Positions 57,962-64,000 of a stretch of DNA of 64,000 nucleotides are shown piece by piece. A program made the position numbers and the translations under genes. How positions within the stretch are numbered: position 1 is the stretch's first letter; each line of letters opens with the position of its first letter. This stretch comes from Romanomermis culicivorax (lineage: Eukaryota; Nematoda; Enoplea; Mermithida; Mermithidae): positions 1,116,001-1,180,000 of the forward strand of contig CAWUHX010000070.1 of assembly GCA_963922205.1 (NCBI GenBank). The letters are read 5' to 3'. Under the pieces are notes generated by a model, which had not been told where the DNA came from, searched no databases, and was given only the letters and a program-made list of their open reading frames with translations.

Positions 57962-58877
57962 TGTAACGACCAGATTTGTGTGAGGTACTTTACTTCTACC
58001 AATTGGTCGATACGGCGGGGCAAATAACGGGACGGGGGCGCGGGCGAACGATTACAAATACGGGGCGATAATATACGAACAATCGACGGTCGCTTGAACG
58101 TCGACAATAAACGCGCTTCGAATTAAAATACGGACGGGGGCCTCGGTTTAAGTGCTTTCGAATAGTCGGCCGCTTGCAAATGTATAAAGACGGGGCGAGC
58201 GCGGAAGTCAAAACGAAAAAAGAACCACAAGAATAAGAATCAGAATCATCGTCAAAATCACGCTTTGCTTCTTCTTTTATACGGCGATTTTGGCCACTCC
58301 CTGGGCGCTGCGGGAGGTCGAGCTTCTGTCCATCTTCTTCCGCCAATCGTCGTTTCCGGCTACGCTTTTTATGCTTTCTTAGTTACGCCTCTCTAACGCT
58401 TTTCTGGTACCGTATGCTTTCTGTGCTTTGCTTGCTTTCTACGGTGGGCTTGGCCACACCTCTGTGCTTCTGTGCATGCTTCCTGTATCGGTTTCTCTGT
58501 ATACACATGTTTTGTGGGGCCGCCGCTACTGTTACACTTGAGACTACTGTACGGCGGGGCTTCTACATATTTTACTGTGTGCAGGTGTTGTTTACGATTT
58601 TTACGGGGGATTACGGTAGCTGTGGAATGTGTAGTTTAGTGTAGGTTCTAGGGGAACAGCTGCCGTTTGTGCAAATTAATTAGGGCATCTTAATTGGGCT
58701 ACCGGGGTGTGAACGGATCAAAATAAAGTACTTCACGTAATTTTGTAGGAATGTTTGGGTGTGAATCCCAGACATCCTTGAGACGATAAAATGTGAAAAA
58801 TAAAATAATATCTAATAAATGTCTATTACATACAGTATGCTACATGTTTACAGTACTGCTTTAGCAGGTACGTTACA
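57962..58877 (-). repeat. 5' LTR of the retrotransposon
   Basis: 916 bp, TGTAACGACC...GGTACGTTACA on the + strand. On the element strand it carries a TATA box (TATAAAAG, 58274-58281) expected to drive the genomic RNA. A sense frame of 116 codons (58346-57996) starts upstream of the TATA box and is broken in the 3' LTR, so it is probably not a gene. Confidence 0.93.
58274..58281 (-). promoter_or_regulatory. TATA box in the 5' LTR
   Basis: CTTTTATA on the + strand, read TATAAAAG on the element strand within CGCCGTATAAAAGAAG. The same sequence occurs in the 3' LTR near 49857. Transcript start is expected about 30 bases toward lower coordinates. Confidence 0.6.
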
Positions 58878-58901
58878 AATTCATAAAGATTTTGAAAAAT
58901 A

Positions 58902-58973
58902 GGGTGCAGCCAGGAGTCGAACCTGGGTTACCAGCATTTCGGGCTGATGTCCTCACCACTAGACCACCACACC
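58902..58973 (-). tRNA. tRNA-like gene, anticodon GAA in an atypical loop
   Basis: On the minus strand the 72 bases fold into a cloverleaf. The acceptor is GGTGTGG/CTGCACC (seven pairs, two wobble), the D arm GTCT...GGAC, the anticodon stem TCAGC/GCTGG (one G-U) with loop CCGAAAT, and the T arm CCAGG-TTCGACT-CCTGG. A box (TGGTCTAGTGG) and B box (GGTTCGACTCC) are good, and a T5 terminator follows (TATTTTTC). The loop gives anticodon GAA (Phe), but position 33 is C instead of the near-universal U, and the body resembles Glu/Asp-type tRNAs more than Phe. It may be a pseudogene, a SINE head or an unusual tRNA. It ends 24 bp from the LTR element. Confidence 0.6.
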
Positions 58974-60079
58974 ACGAGGTGAACCCAGATTAAGGTGCTC
59001 CCCTAGGCTACGATTTTTTAGGACACAACTCCAATGCTTGGTGGTCGTGAACCTACGACCTTTTTGGCAAGTAGCAGCGTACCTGCTGCTTTTTGAACTG
59101 CCGACCAATGAAGTTGCTAACTTTTTAGAAGCCAAAATGCCAAATAAGCTAGTTTCCCTCGGAAGTACCCTCAGTTGAGTAAGCCCTCAGACCCTTAAGG
59201 TCAGGGCCAATAAGGGGATTTAGGTTAACAATCGGGTCCCCTACAGTATGCCATTCTTCAAATGGCACCGTCCCTCATTCCCAGTAAATGAGGACTAGGG
59301 ATTGGCACCCCTGACCCGGCCGCGTTGTCCATTACTCTGCAGCATTAACCCTAGGATAAGGCCGAGGTACACCATAGGTTTACCTGTGGTAGTACCAGCT
59401 GGGTTAGGTTCCCGAAGTAGATAAACATAACGGAGCCACCCAACGGGGTCACAGCATGCCACTTCCAGTGACATGACCATATTTCCTATGGGATATGGTA
59501 TGGGTTTCCCATCAATGTGACTGATCACCAATTTCAGGTAATGTGACATGGCTCCCAATTTCTACTTAATGTGACACTACTTTGCATATTCATAATTTTT
59601 ACACATTAAATGTCTTCATTGCAAATTAAATGATCAACTTAGTGAATCTTCATTGAAAATTAAGTAATTAATTTGGTAAAATAATTTGACAAGTGTCAGA
59701 ATTCACCATTCAAGTGAAAAATATCATTCAACTGCATGTATAGATGTCACAGTATGCAACAATATATGACAACAACAGTATGCTGCATTTTTACATCACA
59801 TAGCTTGTTCGAAAATTTCGTTTCAATTAAAACAAGACGGCGGTGCCGCAAAAATTACAAAAACCCCATTCATAGTTCAAAGGTGGTACCGCGCAGTACC
59901 ACCTTTAAATGGATAGGACAACCGGCACTGTGCGGTGAAGTATGACAGGGCCTTAAGCCACGAGCTGAATTCTTAATGGTTGCAGTTTTGTATGCAGCAC
60001 CGCAATGGTCACAGAAGACAATATGTTATTAGGCGTGAGGGAGTAAGTCATATCTGGCCATTTTGTACTTCATTCCTTT
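58974..60079. other. Intergenic, GC-richer patch of unknown origin
   Basis: From about 59160 to 59560 the sequence is GC-richer than its surroundings (TTAAGGTCAGGGCC, GACCCGGCCGCG) and may be part of an unrecognised element. The small minus-strand frame at 59295-59558 (87 codons) shows no known motif. The rest, to 60079, is AT-rich. Confidence 0.35.
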
Positions 60080-60266
60080 TGTCACGTGTCGCACGGCTGT
60101 ACATCACCCCTTCGTAACTATCGCAACACCAGCTCGGTAGTTCAATCGGTAGAACGCTGCACTATAGTCAACAAGATCCGGGTTCGAATCCCGGTCGAGC
60201 AATATTTTTCAAAAATGGTGTTTGGCGATGGTTACGATGACAACGCGTTTACCCATTTACGTGTCA
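60080..60266 (+). repeat. TRIM left LTR
   Basis: 187 bp, TG...CA ended, containing a tRNA-like block at 60131-60201. Shared with the right LTR apart from a few changes (for example CACGGCTG versus CACAGCCG). Confidence 0.8.
60131..60202 (+). tRNA. tRNA-like sequence in the TRIM left LTR
   Basis: The acceptor AGCTCGG/TCGAGCA pairs at six of seven positions. The D arm GTTC/GAAC is perfect. The anticodon loop CTATAGT is canonical in form (anticodon ATA). The T arm CCGGG-TTCGAAT-CCCGG is perfect. The anticodon stem (CTGCA versus CAACA) does not pair, so this cannot be a normal tRNA. The A box TAGTTCAATCGG and B box GGTTCGAATCC fit the Pol III consensus. It is best read as a tRNA-derived promoter block rather than a working tRNA. 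Confidence 0.55.
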
Positions 60267-60353
60267 TGGCGGGGCTTGGATTGGTCCCACATTGGTGGGC
60301 CGCAGAACCTGCATCTTCAACGGACGAGGTCGTCCTTCTTTCAAGGGGGGGAA

Positions 60354-60540
60354 TGTCACGTGTCGCACAGCCGTACATCACCTCTTCGTAACTATTGCAA
60401 CACCAGCTCGGTAGTTCAATCGGTAGAATGCTGCACTATAGTCAACGAGATCCGGGTTCGAATCCCGGTCGAGCAATATTTTTCAAAAACGGTGTTTGGC
60501 GATGGTTACGATGACAACGCGTTTACCCATTTACGTGTCA
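60354..60540 (+). repeat. TRIM right LTR
   Basis: 187 bp, TG...CA ended, preceded directly by the polypurine tract AAGGGGGGGAA and followed by the CTTT duplication. Confidence 0.8.
60405..60476 (+). tRNA. tRNA-like sequence in the TRIM right LTR
   Basis: Same block as in the left LTR, with GAATG for GAACG at the D-arm edge and CAACG for CAACA in the unpaired anticodon strand. A and B boxes are unchanged. Confidence 0.55.
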
Positions 60541-60621
60541 CTTTTGAAATGATGGATGCAGCGCAGTCAAACTTTCATTCAAAATTATGGAAGGCTCTTT
60601 GAATGATACATGACTCTTGAT

Positions 60622-60818
60622 CATACATGCACATAGGGGGGGGGGTAAACCCCCATACCTGAGACCCTGGCCTAAAAAAATCGTCAAACACCCCCCTGAA
60701 CTTTTTTTAAAACAGCTTTTTTGATGATTTTTGTGCATATTTTGTATGAAAAACAAGCTTTCAGAACTTTTTTTTTGTTTTTTTGCTCACCCACGCCATT
60801 CTTGCCGTGCATGTCTGT
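60622..60818. repeat. Dispersed CATACATGCACA repeat, copy 1
   Basis: Starts CATACATGCACATAGGGGGG, then TACCTGAGACCCTGG, CGTCAAACACCCCCCTGAA and GCATATTTTGTATGAAAAAC, ending near GCCGTGCATGTCTG. It matches 63566-63781 over most of its length. Confidence 0.7.
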
Positions 60819-62010
60819 GTCCAATGACTGTGAAATGACTTTTCGGTAACCAGTTGTGTCTCCGAATACGACTAGCTTCAGCCAGAGCTGGATCCAGGGC
60901 GGATCCTACCATACATGCACAGCATAGAAATTCCGCTGGGGTCAGCGAGGACAGGGGGTGGAATACAAAATTTTTCTTCCGTTCTTGATAGCGAAAAAAC
61001 GATCTTAAATAGGTCTTCTAACATCCAAGCAGCATATTCTCATATTAGTAAGATATGTGAAATTATTTGCCTAGACTGCACTTTTTAAAGTTTTAATGCT
61101 ACTTTTTTGGACTTCAAGTATGCTTTGTATAGAAAAATTGTTAAACTACAGCATCATTTCCATTTTGATGACGATTTTCTGTTCTCTCTTGCTCATTTTC
61201 CTTTGTCATCTTCTCGATCATGCCGGTAGTCAAATCTGCTGAGGTTCAGCAAGAATCTGCTGGGTGTTGAAATCCCCCCCCTTCATGTATGGATCCAACT
61301 GATGTCTAAAAATGTCCAACTAGGTCCAATTTTAATGAAGGCAACGAAAAACGACATGAATTCATGATAAAAAATTACTGTTTTCTGATCTAGCCCAAAA
61401 ATATTGTGAATGAAACAATCTAGAATAAAATGTTTTTGATGTGCTTTCCTACAGTAGTCAGTTTACATTGCAGGAATGTGACTGCTTTTCATTAATTTGC
61501 ATATTTAACTGACCACCCTCTTTGAGAGAATGCGAGACTCAATGACGCAAATGCATAGTGTGCATATAACAATGGCGCAATTGACCAGGGCGCAAATGGC
61601 AACAAACCTTTCAATCTCACTTATTTGCATAAACATGTTTACTGAATATTTGAACATCACTTTATGTACATATTTCGCTCTTTTTGAGTGAGACCATCGT
61701 GATTGGCATGGCGCTAATGTTTTATCCAAACCAAAAGTGGATAAGAATGACATTATTTCTATAATTACACCGACTAAAATCGTCAGGAAGGAATGCAGCG
61801 TTTTCTACAGTATAAAGTCTTTCACCGCACAAATTGTGTGTTATACTCAACCTACTTACTTTGCTTGTCGCAGACACACCGCGCAAGCTCAACGGGAGGG
61901 GATACTAGTCGGTCCAAAACTAAAATGGAAAAAATTCCCCCGGGATGATGAGCGGCATTGGTCATTGACATGATGAAATGGTCAAATTAGAATCATCCAA
62001 CACTGACATA
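60819..62010. other. Intergenic, no gene recognised
   Basis: AT-rich. The part from about 61440 to 61970 shares words with 47720-48560 and is probably a copy of the same dispersed repeat. No exon, RNA or terminal repeats were found. Confidence 0.4.
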
Positions 62011-62349
62011 GGCCCAAATTACAGAAAGTGGGTAAAACGTGGGTAAGAGTAGAAGTAAAACGACGGATAAAATCGTAGGTGAATAAAACTCGACTAAAAT
62101 CTCGGGTTAAAGCCGTGTAAAGTTCGGGTAAAATCGCATGTTATTTTCACGTCTTTTTCATCAACTTTTTACCCGACTTTTACTTTAATCACTTTCAGTA
62201 ATCTCGAATTGGATAACATCGATGGTTTAAAAAATTACTCACGCTTTTACCTGCCTTTGACCCGTCATTTTACCCGAACTTTACCTGGCTTTAACCCGAG
62301 ATTTTATTCGAGTTTTACCACGTTTAACCCACTTTTTTTAATTTGGGCC
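62011..62349. repeat. Palindromic MITE, 339 bp, GGCCCAAATTA ends
   Basis: The two halves are inverted copies along most of their length: GGCCCAAATTACAGAAAGTG at the left versus CCACTTTTTTTAATTTGGGC at the right, and ACTCGACTAAAATCTCGGGT versus ACCCGAGATTTTATTCGAGT inside. The arms are themselves full of short GGGTAAAA and TTTTACCC words. It is flanked by ATA on both sides (62008-62010 and 62350-62352), a possible 3-bp target duplication. Confidence 0.85.
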
Positions 62350-62352
62350 ATA

Positions 62353-62896
62353 AAGTTCTGTCCAAATTAAAAATTTTAAGCTTTGCACGATTTCGGATTT
62401 GCCATAAGGATAACACTGCGTTTTGACCTTGAGAAAGTCGCATGTCAATCCCAACACAATATCGTTGTGATTTCTGCTATCTAATGGCCTAATAATGTTA
62501 ATGTAAATGAAAATGATCAAAAAACGTTATGAACCCGAAAATTTTCAATTCGACATTTACCGGCTCAGGATTCATCTGAGCAATCAGGGTTTTAACCGCT
62601 CTTTCGTGCGCTAAAATCACGCCCATAAACTGACCGAGTTCGAAAAACTTGAAATTAAAACGAAAAAAACTAAAAATAGAGAAAAAAATCGGGCTAAAAC
62701 GCGACGCCTGCCTTCAACGTCGTTCCACTTTCAGCGTTCCATCCTGCGTTTAGGCCACAAAGAAAAAATTCAGATTTCAGCAATGTGCTTTATACAGTTT
62801 GGAAGAATTTAAAATTTTTTTGACGCAGTTTATGTAGAATCTGTTTAGTCAGCGAGTGTTTACATGGTTTCGAATCCTCAAGTGATTATAGCGTAC
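62353..62896. other. Intergenic, nothing recognised
   Basis: AT-rich sequence between the palindromic MITE and the solo LTR; no supported feature. Confidence 0.4.
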
Positions 62897-62900
62897 ATAT

Positions 62901-63434
62901 TGTCAGAGGCAGTAAAACTTATATGCAAATTCTTATGTAAATTTTTATGTTATTTTTGTTTATGTTTACATTGAGACAACGTACATTCTTTTAAGTCCAG
63001 TGTGCAAATATGTCATAAACTTCTGATAAGCAATATAGAAACTGAACTTAAATGATAAACATGAAACGTCAATCTTTGAGACTCGTTTGGCTGAGAATAA
63101 GCCAGTAACTAAATAAACCAAAGATAAACTTTCGTGAAACCTTTAGCTAGTTTCCACACTAGCGACGACTGCAAACCTTATTCTAGCTAGCCTCGGCCAG
63201 CGCAAATGCCAGTCCTAAACTGACATGACCTAGTAAACCGAGACACCAATAAACGTTAGCAAAACTTCACTGATAAGCTTGCACATAAATAGCAATACTC
63301 GAGACCTGTTGTGCTCTTCTTTCGTTTTAATTATTTTCCTTAATAAATTGTGAATTAAGGATTTTTGTATCATTTACAATAAATATTTATGCGTTATCGA
63401 ATACCCACTGTAAAAGGTAAATCGAGGTCTGACA
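62901..63434 (+). mobile_element. Solo LTR, 534 bp
   Basis: Starts TGTCAGAGGC and ends GGTCTGACA, so the ends are TG...CA inside a 7-bp inverted repeat (TGTCAGA/TCTGACA). It is flanked by ATAT on both sides (62897-62900, 63435-63438), a 4-bp duplication. It contains a TATA-like CACATAAATAG near 63283 and AATAAA near 63343. No internal domain follows, so it is probably the product of LTR-LTR recombination. It is unrelated to the other two LTR types here. The parent group (for example BEL/Pao or Ty3) cannot be told. Confidence 0.75.
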
Positions 63435-63565
63435 ATATATGTCATCAGCGGATCAGTTACTAGTTAGATCCCGTTGAGATTTATTATTTGAAAAATTCCT
63501 CTTCTAGATATGGTGGCGTAAAAATTCGTTTAAAATGTCGCTGCCCTCACATTTGCCTTGCTACT

Positions 63566-63781
63566 CATACATGCACAGGGGGTAGAAGTGAAAAACTCTC
63601 TTACCTGAGACCTGGGCACCCCTAGCCCGAAAAAGCCGTCAAACACCCCCCCCTGAATTTTTTCGAAGACATATTTTTCGATGATTTTTATGCATATTTT
63701 GTTTGAAAAACAAGCTTGTGGAACTTTTTTTTTTGCTCGCCACCCACCTCCCCCTGGGAAATTTTTGCGGTGCGCGTCTGT
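63566..63781. repeat. Dispersed CATACATGCACA repeat, copy 2
   Basis: Starts CATACATGCACAGGGGG, shares TTACCTGAGACC, CCGTCAAACACCCCCC and GATGATTTTTATGCATATTT with copy 1, and ends near GCGGTGCGCGTCTG. The poly-T stretch near 63725 and the C-rich core are also shared. Confidence 0.7.
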
Positions 63782-64000
63782 CGTTGCCGATGTATGAACA
63801 TCACGATATTTGTCCGTCATTTTGTTCGATACCTTTTTTATGTCACACTAAGAATCATTCATTTCAATACACAAAATACACAGAGTTAATGATTGAAGAT
63901 TTGATTCCTCAACAAAGAAACAGCTCAACTTATCTACAAAACTAAATATGAATATCCCAATGAAATTTTGTTAAATTTCCAGTATTCTACGATTTATGCC

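Larger units (their letters stand above)
49550..58877 (-). mobile_element. Ty3/gypsy-like LTR retrotransposon with envelope-like domain between gag and pol
   Basis: A 9.3 kb element on the minus strand. LTRs are 49550-50462 (913 bp) and 57962-58877 (916 bp), both TGTAACG...CGTTACA, with about 1% differences, so insertion is recent. Order in element direction: LTR, candidate primer site, Gag with four zinc knuckles, an envelope-like glycoprotein fused in frame, one TGA, then protease, RT, RNase H and integrase in the same frame, a polypurine tract and the second LTR. Domain order RT-RNase H-integrase and the LPFGLTNAP, YLDD and HHCC/DDE motifs fit the Ty3/gypsy group. Flanks AATA and AATT suggest a 4-bp duplication with one change. 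Pol carries one frameshift, so this copy may not be autonomous. Confidence 0.93.
60080..60540 (+). mobile_element. TRIM: miniature LTR element with tRNA-like sequence in each LTR
   Basis: Two 187-bp direct repeats (60080-60266 and 60354-60540), each starting TGTCACGTG and ending ACGTGTCA, flank an 87-bp interior. The interior begins TGGCGGGGC directly after the first LTR (candidate primer site) and ends in a polypurine tract, AAGGGGGGGAA, directly before the second LTR. The element is flanked by a 4-bp duplication, CTTT (60076-60079 and 60541-60544). This is the plan of a terminal-repeat retrotransposon in miniature: no coding capacity, mobilised in trans by a full-length LTR element. The two LTRs are about 96% identical by eye. 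The tRNA-like insert in the LTR is the special feature. Confidence 0.8.

Noticed and set aside
57996-58346. A 116-codon sense frame in the 5' LTR (starts MAEEDGQKLDLPQ)
   Set aside because: It begins upstream of the LTR TATA box and is broken in the 3' LTR, so an expressed protein is unlikely; kept only as a note.
59020-59110. A second tRNA-like fold on the minus strand, with stems GCAGC/GCTGC and GTCGT/ACGAC
   Set aside because: The D arm and acceptor do not form properly and there is no good A box.

Overview
This 64 kb window is eukaryotic, AT-rich and repeat-dense, most likely from a nematode or a related invertebrate. The supporting signs are spliced genes with short GC-richer exons inside long AT-rich introns, acceptors of the TTTTCAG type, very frequent TACTGTAG/CTACAGTA words, and a secreted frizzled-related protein with canonical spacing. 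Nothing suggests a bacterium: there are no operons or ribosome binding sites. The nematode call is an inference; no species can be named from sequence alone.

Host genes, all on the + strand: (1) 1722-2129, the last coding exon of a gene entering from the left. (2) 9079-23270, a five-exon gene for a 931-residue protein starting MGNKHS (a candidate N-myristoylation signal), rich in Pro, His and Gln, with a charged, helical C-terminal half. I do not recognise its family. Every exon junction keeps phase. (3) 33552-46895, a five-exon gene for a 463-residue secreted frizzled-related protein (signal peptide, 10-cysteine Wnt-binding CRD, netrin-like domain, basic tail) with a TATA box 88 bp upstream and a polyadenylation signal about 620 bp downstream. 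The third exon (78 bp) is too short for ORF finding and was placed by phase and by its C-x2-C motif.

Mobile DNA: a dead mariner (6997-8241); four copies of a foldback element whose long inverted arms carry ~15-bp tandem repeats, flanked by 8-bp target duplications (three convincing, one weak); a second foldback type (38469-39476); two copies of a CAGGGTG-ended DNA element, both in introns; several MITE families; and an intron-borne field of the palindrome ATGTTATAACAT.

The right third is dominated by a 9.3 kb LTR retrotransposon on the minus strand (49550-58877). Its layout is unusual: gag carries four zinc knuckles and runs in frame into an envelope-like glycoprotein, followed by a single TGA and then protease-RT-RNase H-integrase in the same frame. 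Envelope is therefore between gag and pol, not after pol. The LTRs differ by only about 1%, so insertion is recent. Pol has one homopolymer frameshift near the integrase C-terminus.

Further right are a minus-strand tRNA-like gene 24 bp from the LTR, a 461-bp LTR element in miniature (TRIM) whose two 187-bp LTRs each carry a tRNA-like Pol III promoter, a 339-bp palindromic MITE, and a 534-bp solo LTR with a 4-bp target duplication.

The items most likely to be undescribed are the Gag-Env/TGA/Pol architecture, the tRNA-bearing TRIM, and the tandem-repeat foldback family.
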